Under the pieces are notes generated by a model. It was given only the letters and a program-made list of their open reading frames with translations, did not search any database and was not told where the DNA came from. From contig CAYMLQ010000109.1 in the NCBI GenBank assembly GCA_964390795.1, forward strand, positions 1 through 15,004: a stretch of 15,004 bases of DNA, in the 5' to 3' direction. The first letter of the stretch is position 1, and each line of letters starts with the position of its first letter. The position numbers and the translations under genes were made by a program. Shown here one piece after another: positions 7,901-13,860 of this stretch. Source of the stretch: CAYMLQ01 sp964390795. GTDB taxonomy: Bacteria; Verrucomicrobiota; Kiritimatiellia; RFP12; UBA1067.

Positions 7901-8031
7901 GCGGCAGCGAACTGGCGATGGGCGGCTCCGGCTGGCTGGTGACAGGGCTTGCGGTGGACCGCGCGGGGAACGTGTATGTGGCGGATTCCGTCAGAAACTG
8001 CATCCTGAAGGCCAAGCCCGTCGACAAGTGA
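4942..8031 (+). CDS. Large NHL-repeat beta-propeller lipoprotein (about 18 blades)
   Basis: This 1029-residue protein has a long basic N-terminus, a hydrophobic stretch and LLFSGC (C39), a lipobox with Phe at -3, so it is probably a lipoprotein. GGTGA lies 6 bases before the ATG. From residue 50 it is almost entirely NHL repeats of about 43-60 residues with the core GVAVDxxGNVYVADxxNHxIRKVTPxG, followed by TTLAG and a glycine-rich loop. I count 18: twelve, then a linker near 690-733, then six more. YAW plus the following G-P-G-D-G-AAR pattern opens both modules (residues 50 and 734), which fits three six-bladed propellers. NHL propellers mostly bind protein, RNA or carbohydrate; no catalytic motif is visible. 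Blades share exact DNA stretches, for example AACGTGTATGTGGCGGA at 5530, 5713 and 7969, a sign of internal duplication or gene conversion. It is the last gene of the operon, 21 bp after the metallopeptidase-like gene. Confidence 0.88.
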   Translation: MSGKTDAKRAKAGAGQTRRGCAWRAAFFSVFSILLFSGCATPQVETGTEYAWRTLVGKPGGLGNVDGMGAAARFCQPSGVALDAAGNVYVADYYNYAIRKITPDGTVTAFAGCVGEPGGTDGAGNAARFDRPLGLAADAGGNLYVADSGNHVIRKVTPDGVVSTFAGRAGEQGSTDAVGREARFRTPTDVAVDASGNVYVADAYNHAVRKITPAGAVTTLAGKVELKGGVTVGGFADGKGTAARFRTPRGVAVDSAGNVYVADTENALLRKVLPDGTVKTLAGGAGSAGYANGTNAVARFSNPQGVTVDASGNIFVADTGNQVIRKVTAAGLVSTVTNGLARFPSPRAVAADKAGNLVVADNDSQTISRIAAKGGVTVLAGSASTHGSAEGQGGAARFNRPCGIVLGRSKRLLVTDNFNHTLRAVTPDGVVTTLAGRAWSAGAADGKGDAARFFWPSGAAQDGAGNAYVADAGNHTIRKVSPEGVVTTLAGGAGTNGWSDGTGGKARFAWPADVALDGAGNLLVADRANHVIRKVTPSGEVTTVAGGAGKAGRADGVVGSARFNNPSGVAVDAVGHVYVADTGNHTIRKIMPGGEVTTLAGCAGMKGGADGQGALARLNGPADVTADAAGNIYVADRDNHLIRLVTPAGAVSTLGGLPNTMSAADGIGCNARFAQPSGVALDSDGFIYVADACNNRIAVGAPRVVGRSVISPAHGGNSGTAEGAGCVSVPSEPYAWDVFAGEPGVSGVDDGKGRAARLGGPQGLALDARGVLYVADSRKGAIRKITPEGVVTTLAVERGRLTAPLGITVGSDGHCYVSDAAHALWKVASSGAVTKLAGAANQRGAADGAGSAARFDFIPGIAADAAGSICVADHNNGTLRRVSPDGGVTTLAGRAGQEGTVDGVGAAARFKHPTAVALDREGNLFVAAGDKIRKVTPQGAVTTIAGAEPFGRLDGIAVDNDGNVYAAGRERHVIWKVTPKGAVAKVGGSELAMGGSGWLVTGLAVDRAGNVYVADSVRNCILKAKPVDK

Positions 8032-8039
8032 CGCGTCAC
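8028..8039. other. Perfect 12-bp palindrome holding both convergent stop codons
   Basis: GTGACGCGTCAC is self-complementary. It contains the TGA of the NHL gene (8029-8031) and, on the other strand, the TGA of the regulator gene (8038-8036). Only 4 bp separate the two coding regions. It has no T-tract and is short, so it is not a convincing terminator; overlapping convergent transcripts are likely. Confidence 0.6.
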
Positions 8040-9226
8040 GGGTTTTGAAGTCGGCTGCGGTAGTCGCGCATGGAACAGCCGAAGCGGCGTTTGAAGAGGC
8101 GGCGCAGGTGGACGTCGGTCCGATAGCCGCAGCGGGTGCAGACTTCGGTGAGCGGCAGGTCGGTTTCCTTGAGCAGCCGTACGGTCCGTTCCAGCCGGAC
8201 GTTCTGAATCTCGTCGAGCAGGGAATGGCGGCAGATTTCGCGAAAGCGCATTTCGGCCAGCCGGCGCGAGACGTTCAGGTGCTTGACGATGTCGGGCACG
8301 CCGATGCCGGTTCCCGCGTTGACCCGGATGAACTCGCGTGCCCTCTGGACCAGCGGGTCTGCGGCGACCGCGGCCGGCTGCGTGGAGTCGCGCGTGACGA
8401 TTTCCCGCACGCCGTAGCGGAAGACCGTGCGTTTGCGGGTTTCCCGGCGCATCAGGCGGTCGAGCATCTGGGCCGCCATGAAACCGCAGACCTCCGTGTC
8501 CCTGCGGATGCTTGAAAGCGTGGGGATCGAACCAGAGCAGAGCAACTCGTCGTCGTCGATTCCCAGAACCGCGATGTCTTGAGGCACGCGCAGTCCTGCG
8601 CCGGCGCAAAGGTCGATCACCTGGTGAGCCCGCGAATCCATCGCGGCCAGAAGGGCCACCGGCTTAGGAAGCCCTTTTAGCCACGCGACGAGTGGTTTTT
8701 CATCGGAAGGGTCATTCGCGGTTGAGGCCGTCATGGGGTAGAGGTGGCAGGTTTGACCGGCCTCGAGTACACGGAGCTTGAAGCTTTCGCCGCGGAGAAC
8801 AGACCAGTTGCGGTTGAGAGGCTCGCCGACATACGCGAAGTGCAGGTAATCCCGCTCGAGGAAATAATCGGCTCCGGCTCGGCCCACGCGGTCAGAATCG
8901 TCCAGCGTGCAGGAAAGCTTAGAGAACGGAGATCCCGGTTTCAACGCCTCGTCCAAGGGGTCTATCAGGACGATCGGCGTACGCGTCCGTTTAAGCAGGT
9001 CCGACAGCTCGAACATCATCTGCCCTGCGAGGATGCCGTCATACCCTTTCCAGTCGGTGGAGGTGGTCGGCTTCTGTTCGCCTGAACGTCCTTGAACCAG
9101 GTGCAGGTGCCACGGTCCATACAGGTGGGCGTAGTTAAAGATCCCCCGCAGCTTGTCCCGTCCGGGCTGGACGCTGGTCTCCTGGATCACCATTACGCGC
9201 GGGATTCGTTTGAGCGTCGTAGGCAT
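8036..9226 (-). CDS. XylR-like transcription regulator: LacI-type sensor fused to AraC-type DNA-binding domain
   Basis: This 396-residue protein starts at the ATG at 9226 (MPTTLKRIPRVMVIQ), with GAAAGG about 7 bases upstream; a longer reading to 9295 lacks such a site. Residues about 10-280 resemble a periplasmic-binding-protein/LacI sugar-sensor domain, with the characteristic segment DIAVLGIDDDELLCSGSIPT and then LSSIRRD. Residues about 295-396 are an AraC/XylS double helix-turn-helix domain (VPDIVKHLNVSRRLAEMRFRE, then LTEVCTRCGYRTDVHLRRLFKRRFG). Regulators of this architecture, such as XylR of E. coli, bind a sugar and activate catabolic genes. It is divergent from the DUF5107-GH16-GH27 cluster, its likely target, and convergent with the NHL gene. 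An inverted repeat over its own start suggests autoregulation. Confidence 0.93.
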   Translation of the reverse strand: MPTTLKRIPRVMVIQETSVQPGRDKLRGIFNYAHLYGPWHLHLVQGRSGEQKPTTSTDWKGYDGILAGQMMFELSDLLKRTRTPIVLIDPLDEALKPGSPFSKLSCTLDDSDRVGRAGADYFLERDYLHFAYVGEPLNRNWSVLRGESFKLRVLEAGQTCHLYPMTASTANDPSDEKPLVAWLKGLPKPVALLAAMDSRAHQVIDLCAGAGLRVPQDIAVLGIDDDELLCSGSIPTLSSIRRDTEVCGFMAAQMLDRLMRRETRKRTVFRYGVREIVTRDSTQPAAVAADPLVQRAREFIRVNAGTGIGVPDIVKHLNVSRRLAEMRFREICRHSLLDEIQNVRLERTVRLLKETDLPLTEVCTRCGYRTDVHLRRLFKRRFGCSMRDYRSRLQNP

Positions 9227-9249
9227 ATCACACCTTTCAATGTGTGATA
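9226..9249. promoter_or_regulatory. Inverted repeat over the regulator's start: operator or translational hairpin
   Basis: TATCACAC (9226-9233) and GTGTGATA (9242-9249) form a perfect 8-bp inverted repeat with an 8-bp spacer. The inner arm includes the first base of the regulator's start codon, and the spacer holds most of its ribosome binding site. As DNA it could be an autoregulatory operator; as RNA it would place the Shine-Dalgarno in a hairpin loop and pair up to the start codon. The sequence does not decide between the two. Confidence 0.5.
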
Positions 9250-9297
9250 GTCTGCGGGCGCAAAGGGGATGCGTATCCGTTGCGAGAGGGTGCAAGT

Positions 9298-9330
9298 GCG
9301 GTCAATGACCGCCCCCCATGCGGGGCGGTC
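9298..9330 (+). promoter_or_regulatory. Three-segment hairpin region resembling an attenuator, or weak terminator
   Basis: GACCGCCCC (9307-9315) and GGGGCGGTC (9322-9330) form a perfect 9-bp GC-rich stem with a 6-base loop, followed on the plus strand by TTTGAG, a poor T-tract. Just upstream, GCGGTC (9298-9303) can instead pair with GACCGC (9307-9312). The two folds exclude each other, as in an attenuator. No recognised riboswitch consensus is visible, and this region lies upstream of the promoter proposed at 9413-9442, so a transcript through it would need an earlier start. Confidence 0.35.
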
Positions 9331-9375
9331 TTTGAGATGCATAGGGGATGGGCGCTTCCTAACCTCACCCATCTG

Positions 9376-9404
9376 TGCGCAAAAAGTTTGGTCGTTTTTG
9401 CGCA
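9376..9404. promoter_or_regulatory. Perfect 10-bp inverted repeat, candidate operator for the DUF5107-GH16-GH27 cluster
   Basis: TGCGCAAAAA (9376-9385) and TTTTTGCGCA (9395-9404) are exact inverted copies around a 9-bp spacer, so arm centres are 19 bp apart, close to two helical turns. It is centred about 59 bp before the predicted transcription start near 9449, a usual position for activator binding. A shorter half-site, GCGCAAA, occurs at 9258-9264 nearer the regulator. The divergent XylR-like protein is the obvious candidate to bind it. Confidence 0.55.
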
Positions 9405-9412
9405 ATCGGACG

Positions 9413-9442
9413 TTGTTTCTGTTGCCCGAGCGGGTTTATGAT
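9413..9442 (+). promoter_or_regulatory. Putative promoter of the DUF5107-GH16-GH27 cluster
   Basis: TATGAT (9437-9442) is a strong -10 match, with a weak -35 TTGTTT (9413-9418) 18 bp upstream; a weak -35 is typical of activator-dependent promoters. The start would be near 9449, at the end of four tandem ATG triplets (9438-9449), leaving a leader of about 27 bases before the start codon at 9476. Confidence 0.45.
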
Positions 9443-9475
9443 GATGATGAGTAATGAAAAAACAACGGAGAAGCT

Positions 9476-12400
9476 ATGAACGGTTGCGGAACGTCGCGGT
9501 GGGTAATCGGTTTCTGTCTGGTCGCGTCGCTGGGGCTGGCCGGCGTGAATGTTGTGGAGACAACGGTGACGCTGCCGACCTACCCGCCGGGGCCGTGCGA
9601 CAAGAACCCGATCTTTTACACGGGCCGCGTCTATCAGGGCGCGCAGGGCCGGGTCTACCCGTATGCGCTACAGGACACGTTGCATGATGAGAAAGTTGAC
9701 AAGGACTATACCTCGCTGCGGTTGGAGAACGAGTATCTCGCCATGTCGCTGTTGCCAGAAATCGGAGGACGGCTCTTTACGTTCAACGATAAGGACACCG
9801 GCTTCGATATCTTTTACCGTCAGTCGGTCATCAAGCCCGCCTTGATCGGCATGCTGGGCGCGTGGACCTCCGGCGGCGTGGAGTGGAATTTCCCTCACCA
9901 TCACCGGGCCACCACATTTATGCCGGTGGATTACACGACCACGGAAAGCGCGGACGGCAGCAAGACGGTCTGGATCGGCGAGACGGAGCTGCGCCACCGC
10001 ATGAAATGGTCGATCGGCCTATCGATGAAGCCGGGTCGCTCCTATCTCGAAGCCGACTGCCGCTTCATGAACCGTCAGCCCTTCATCGAGTCGATGCTCT
10101 ACTGGGCGAACGTCTCGGTACACTGCAACACGAACTATCAGGTGCTCTTCCCGCCCTCCTGCCACGTGGGCATGGATCACCACAAGGACTATTTCACCAC
10201 CTTTCCCATGGGACGCCCCAACGTGGCGATCGATGAGAATGCGGATCTGAGCTGGTGGAAGAACTTCACCTCGGATCATCGCTCGATCTTTGCGGTCGAT
10301 CCGGACAACGATTTCCTGTCGGGGTATGACCATGGACTCGGAATGGGGACCGCGCACATCGGGAACCGACATATCGTGTGCGGCAAAAAATTCTTCTTGT
10401 GGGGAAACAACCCGGGCGGTTTCGTTTGGGACAAGGTCCTGACCGACAACGACGGGCCTTACCTTGAGCTGATGGTCGGCGCCTACTCCGACAACCAGCC
10501 GGACTACAGTTGGATTTCGCCCTACGAGACCCGCCGCTGCAAGCAAGTCTGGTATCCGATCAAGAAGATCGGCGGCGTGAAGTGCGCCAACATCGATGCG
10601 GCCGTCAACCTCGAGCGCCGCGCCCCCGGCAGCGTCTTTTTGGGCTTCAATACCACGGCAAAAATCAAACGAGCCAAAGTCTCCCTGAAATACGGCGGCA
10701 AAGAGTTCTCCGAGGTCATCGACATTGACCCGAACACGCCGTATGTCAAGGAGATCGCCGTAGATGCGGCGGTCAACGATCAGGAACTTACCGGCAGCCT
10801 GACCGCGCCGGACGGCCGAGAGCTGGTACGCTACACGCCGGTGGCGGAGACGCAGCCACCGTTGCCGGAGCCCGTGGAGAACCCGAAACCGCCAGCCGCG
10901 TACAAGACGGTCGAGGAGCTGTATCTGGCGGGCCTGCGGCTGGAGCAGTTCCACAACGGCATCGTAGATCCGATCCCCTATTACGAGGAGGCTCTGCGGC
11001 GCGACCCAGACGACCTGCGCGTGAACCTGGTGCTGGGTATCCGACGGTTGCGCGAGGCGAAGTACGGCGAGGCGGAGAAACACCTGCGCCGCGCGGTGGC
11101 GCGCACGACCCGCAACTACACCCGCGCCAAGGATGCCGAGCCGCACTACTATCTGGGTGTGGCTCTGGCGGCGCAGGGCCGGATGAAAGAGGCAGAGGAC
11201 GAGTTCTGGAAAGCGGTCTGGCGCGATGGCTTCCAGCGGGCGGGGTACATCGAGCTCGCGAAGCTCGACTGTCTCAAAGGTGATTTCACGCATGCGCTGG
11301 AGATGGTCGATAACGCCATCGGCGTGGCGGCGTCCTCGAGCAAGGCTCACACGCTGCGCGGTTATATCCTGCGTAAGCTCGGGCAGAAGCGCGAGGCGGC
11401 CGCCGCGCTCGATAAGGCGGTCGAGAATGATCCGCTTGACTACTGGTCAGTCACGGAGCGGTGCTTTCTAAAGGGCAAGTCGGAGCAGGCGCTCAAGACG
11501 GCTGAGAAGAACCGCGGCGATAAGCTGCAGCAGCTGCTGGAGACGGCTGCAGACTACGGCAACATCGGAGCATGGGATGAGGCGCTCGCGCTGCTGTCCC
11601 AAGCGAATGCCGCGGGAAAAGGGTACGCGAGTCCGCTGGTGAACTACTCGGCGGGGTATTATGAGCTGCAGCGCGGCGACAAAGCCGCTGCAGGAGCATT
11701 CTTCGCCAAGGCGGCGGCGATGCCTACGGATCTCTGCTTCCCGTTCCGGCACGAGGAGCTGAAGGCGCTGGCGGCCGCGGCTGAGCAGTGCCCGTCCGAT
11801 GCGAACACGTGGTATTACCTCGGCAATCTCTGCTATTACCTTGAGCAGCGCGAGCGAGGCGTCGCAGCCTGGGAGAAGGCAGTCGCCCTCAACGCCGCGC
11901 ACGGCTTGGCGCTACGCAACCTGGGATTTGCTTACGGGCGGATTCCTGAAAAGCGCGAGCTGGCGGTGGCCCGTTACGAAGCCGCAGTCATGGCCGACCC
12001 GCAGAATGTGGCGCCGGTGTTGGAACTGGACAAGCTGTGCGAGACGTTGGGACGTTCGGCCGCCTTGCGTCTGGCGTTTCTTGAAAAGCACATGCCGACG
12101 GTGCAGAAGAGCGACCCGACCGTGCTGCGGCTGGCTTATCTCTACAACGAGACCGGGCAGTTCGACAAGTCGCTGGCGATCCTGACCACGCGTCGGTTCC
12201 ACGTGTGGGAGGGCGCTGCGGCGCTGCGCCAGCCGTTCGTGGACGCCTGCCTGCTTCGCGGACTGGCGAAACTCGGGGCCGGCCACAGCGCGGCCGCGCT
12301 GGATGACTTCAAGGCGGCGATCACGTATCCCGAGAATCTGCAGGCAGGGCGTCCGGGCGATGCGGGGCAGGCGCCGAAAATCCATTACTACACGGCGCAG

Positions 12401-12817
12401 GCCTGCCGCGCCAAAGGGGATCAGGCGCAGATGAAAGCGGAGTTGCGCAAGGCGCTGGAGGGCCGCGTGGCGGACGGCGAGATGAACTACTACCGCATTC
12501 TGGCGCTGCGCGAACTGGGCGAGACCGCAGGTGAGGCGGAACAGATGCGGCGGCTCCAAGCGGCGATCGGCGCGCTGAATCAGGCGGTGGAGGTGAACGC
12601 CTACGCCAAGTTCGGAGGCGAGAACACGCCGGCCGAGCGCGTCGGGCATCGGACAACCGAGTCCCTCTATCTGCGCGGCTTGGCCGCACGGGCCGACGGC
12701 AAGACCGATGATTCCAAAGACTTGTTTGAGAAAGCGCTGAAAGAACGGCCGTCGATGATTTGGGCGAAGGCGCTGCTGCTGGACAATGAACGTTCAACGC
12801 CGAACGTCCAACGCTGA
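9476..12817 (+). CDS. Secreted DUF5107 domain protein with long TPR array
   Basis: This 1113-residue protein begins with a signal peptide (about 1-23, VIGFCLVASLGLAG); GGAG sits 5 bases before the ATG. Residues about 45-355 match DUF5107: TSLRLENEYLAMSLLPEIGGRLFTFNDKDTGFDIFYRQ, GGVEWNFPHHH (His 141-143), and the later SGYDHGLGMGTAHIGNRH and FFLWGNNPGG segments. The PEIGGR pattern is reminiscent of aldose-1-epimerase-like sugar-binding sandwiches, so a carbohydrate role is likely but unproven. After a beta-rich linker and a proline-rich segment (about 455-475), TPR-like helical repeats run to the end (for example YYLGVALAAQGRMKEAEDEFWKAV, WYYLGNLCYYLEQRERG), probably a protein-binding scaffold. 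It is the first gene of the cluster under the divergent regulator, 21 bp before GH16. The last residues (STPNVQR) are encoded by a heptamer-periodic repeat. Confidence 0.9.
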   Translation: MNGCGTSRWVIGFCLVASLGLAGVNVVETTVTLPTYPPGPCDKNPIFYTGRVYQGAQGRVYPYALQDTLHDEKVDKDYTSLRLENEYLAMSLLPEIGGRLFTFNDKDTGFDIFYRQSVIKPALIGMLGAWTSGGVEWNFPHHHRATTFMPVDYTTTESADGSKTVWIGETELRHRMKWSIGLSMKPGRSYLEADCRFMNRQPFIESMLYWANVSVHCNTNYQVLFPPSCHVGMDHHKDYFTTFPMGRPNVAIDENADLSWWKNFTSDHRSIFAVDPDNDFLSGYDHGLGMGTAHIGNRHIVCGKKFFLWGNNPGGFVWDKVLTDNDGPYLELMVGAYSDNQPDYSWISPYETRRCKQVWYPIKKIGGVKCANIDAAVNLERRAPGSVFLGFNTTAKIKRAKVSLKYGGKEFSEVIDIDPNTPYVKEIAVDAAVNDQELTGSLTAPDGRELVRYTPVAETQPPLPEPVENPKPPAAYKTVEELYLAGLRLEQFHNGIVDPIPYYEEALRRDPDDLRVNLVLGIRRLREAKYGEAEKHLRRAVARTTRNYTRAKDAEPHYYLGVALAAQGRMKEAEDEFWKAVWRDGFQRAGYIELAKLDCLKGDFTHALEMVDNAIGVAASSSKAHTLRGYILRKLGQKREAAAALDKAVENDPLDYWSVTERCFLKGKSEQALKTAEKNRGDKLQQLLETAADYGNIGAWDEALALLSQANAAGKGYASPLVNYSAGYYELQRGDKAAAGAFFAKAAAMPTDLCFPFRHEELKALAAAAEQCPSDANTWYYLGNLCYYLEQRERGVAAWEKAVALNAAHGLALRNLGFAYGRIPEKRELAVARYEAAVMADPQNVAPVLELDKLCETLGRSAALRLAFLEKHMPTVQKSDPTVLRLAYLYNETGQFDKSLAILTTRRFHVWEGAAALRQPFVDACLLRGLAKLGAGHSAAALDDFKAAITYPENLQAGRPGDAGQAPKIHYYTAQACRAKGDQAQMKAELRKALEGRVADGEMNYYRILALRELGETAGEAEQMRRLQAAIGALNQAVEVNAYAKFGGENTPAERVGHRTTESLYLRGLAARADGKTDDSKDLFEKALKERPSMIWAKALLLDNERSTPNVQR

Positions 12818-12822
12818 ACATC
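12788..12822 (+). repeat. Heptamer-periodic tandem repeat spanning the end of the DUF5107-TPR gene
   Basis: Units GAACGTT, CAACGCC, GAACGTC, CAACGCT and GAACATC follow each other, giving a 14-bp repeat in two copies (12788-12801 and 12802-12815, two mismatches) plus a degenerate third. The repeat supplies the last codons and the TGA stop (12815-12817) of the DUF5107-TPR gene and runs into the gap before GH16. The coding end may therefore have been altered by repeat insertion or expansion. Confidence 0.6.
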
Positions 12823-12838
12823 GAAGTGGAAAAAAGAG

Positions 12839-13711
12839 ATGAAAAGACTCATTGCAATGGCGGTGCTGGCGGTGATGAATGTGGCGGTCGGCGCGGAGAC
12901 GCCGGCCTGTCCCATGGGCGAGGGCTGGGAGTTCTCTCCCGAGTTCAGCGACGAGTTCAACGGCTCGGGCCTTGATGGTGCGAAGTGGTGGGATTTCAAT
13001 CCCGAGTGGTACGGCCGCAAACCCGGTTTTTTCGCGCGAGAGAACGTGGCGGTCAAGGACGGCTCGCTCCAGCTCACCGCCCGCGTCCAGAAGCCGGAGG
13101 AGGTCACGGTCGAGAACCGGATACGCGGTTACGATAAGTTTACGACCTCGATCGTGAAAAGCAAGAAGCGGATCGCCTACGGGTACTTTGAGGCACGGTG
13201 CAAGTCGATGAAGGCCGGCGTATGCAACGCCTTCTGGCTGTATGACCCGCTCAATCCGCCCGCCAAATACACGGAGGGCAGCTTCTCGGAAGAGATCGAC
13301 ATCTTCGAGGTTTTCGGCAAGCCGACCAAGCAGGAGTATGACCGCGTCTTCTGCACGACGGTTCACCGCTTCTACACGCCGTATGTCGAATCGATCGCCA
13401 ACGCCAAGCAGACGCCGCTGCCCAAGAAGTCAGCCAAGCAGAAGGTGCCGTTCGATTTTTGGGCGGACTTCCACGTCTACGGATTTCTTTGGACACCCAC
13501 CGAAATGAAGTGGTACGTGGACGGCAAAGAGGTCTTCGCGCGCGACAACGACTACTTCTCGACGGCGCTCTACATCATGTTCGACTGCGAGATCATGCAG
13601 GGCTGGGTCGGGCTGCCTGACCCGGCGGATCTGCCCAGTACATTTGAGATTGATTATTTGCGCGTGTGGCGGCAGAAGGATCTGCCGTACCCGATGGCCA
13701 AAGGCTTCTGA
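12839..13711 (+). CDS. GH16-family endo-glycanase (agarase/carrageenase/laminarinase-like)
   Basis: This 290-residue protein has a signal peptide (MKRLIAMAVLAVMNVAVGA) and then a single GH16 jelly-roll: FSPEFSDEFNGSGLDGAKWW at the start, GYFEARCKSMKAG before the catalytic strand, SEEIDIFE with nucleophile E152, D154 and acid/base E157, and a typical ending IDYLRVWRQKD. The extra residue in ExDxxE (beta-bulge form) is shared by agarases, kappa-carrageenases, porphyranases and many laminarinases, which cut beta-linked galactans or beta-1,3-glucans by a retaining mechanism. The exact substrate cannot be read. There is no attached binding module. The start is supported by GGA 8 bases upstream and the signal peptide. 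It probably shares a transcript with the DUF5107-TPR gene 21 bp before it. Confidence 0.9.
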   Translation: MKRLIAMAVLAVMNVAVGAETPACPMGEGWEFSPEFSDEFNGSGLDGAKWWDFNPEWYGRKPGFFARENVAVKDGSLQLTARVQKPEEVTVENRIRGYDKFTTSIVKSKKRIAYGYFEARCKSMKAGVCNAFWLYDPLNPPAKYTEGSFSEEIDIFEVFGKPTKQEYDRVFCTTVHRFYTPYVESIANAKQTPLPKKSAKQKVPFDFWADFHVYGFLWTPTEMKWYVDGKEVFARDNDYFSTALYIMFDCEIMQGWVGLPDPADLPSTFEIDYLRVWRQKDLPYPMAKGF

Positions 13712-13786
13712 TGACCGATGAGAGCATAAGCGGTTGGCGACAGCGGATCGCGAAGCTGATGTGATGAGTGTTGGGCGCGAAGGCAC

Positions 13787-13836
13787 GGGAGGGACGAGCG
13801 TCTGCTCGTCCGGGCAAGCAGACGCTTGCCCCTCCC
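13787..13836. repeat. 50-bp double-hairpin palindromic element
   Basis: An outer 5-bp stem (GGGAG 13787-13791 with CTCCC 13832-13836) encloses two adjacent perfect 8-bp hairpins: 13792-13799 with 13804-13811 (loop GTCT) and 13812-13819 with 13824-13831 (loop AGAC). The two loops are complementary. The whole 50 bp is also close to one long palindrome, matching its own reverse complement except at eight symmetric positions. No bases are left unpaired except the loops. It lies in the 149-bp gap between GH16 and GH27 and looks like a REP-like dispersed element; it lacks a following T-tract, so termination is uncertain. Confidence 0.75.
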
Positions 13837-13855
13837 TTAAGATCTAAACGGGAGG
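13831..13855 (+). promoter_or_regulatory. Possible ribosome-binding-site sequestration of the GH27 gene
   Basis: The strong Shine-Dalgarno GGGAGG (13850-13855), 5 bases before the GH27 ATG, is exactly complementary to CCTCCC (13831-13836), the 3' end of the palindromic element, with a 13-base loop. The same CCTCCC closes the element's own outer stem, so the two pairings compete. A role in translation control is inference. Confidence 0.4.
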
Positions 13856-13860
13856 CAAAG

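Noticed and set aside
5089..8022. Repetitive DNA that might suggest a CRISPR array or satellite
   Set aside because: The repeats are in one continuous reading frame and encode NHL blades of variable length with no spacers.
9227..9295. Upstream extension of the regulator to an ATG at 9295
   Set aside because: The added 23 residues do not belong to the sensor domain, and the ATG at 9226 has a proper Shine-Dalgarno at the right distance.
9307..9336. Strong rho-independent terminator
   Set aside because: The 9-bp stem is good but only three T residues follow on the plus strand and none on the minus strand.
9250..9340. Possible riboswitch aptamer before the DUF5107 gene
   Set aside because: I compared it by eye with fluoride, ZTP, guanidine, cobalamin and preQ1 consensus cores and none fits; only the simple alternative hairpins are supported.
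9454..9687. 77-codon plus-strand frame starting 22 bases before the DUF5107 start
   Set aside because: It overlaps the DUF5107 signal peptide and domain in another frame and has no good ribosome binding site or known domain.
10019..11350. 443-codon minus-strand open frame opposite the DUF5107-TPR gene
   Set aside because: The plus strand encodes clear DUF5107 and TPR sequence; the antisense translation has no family features.
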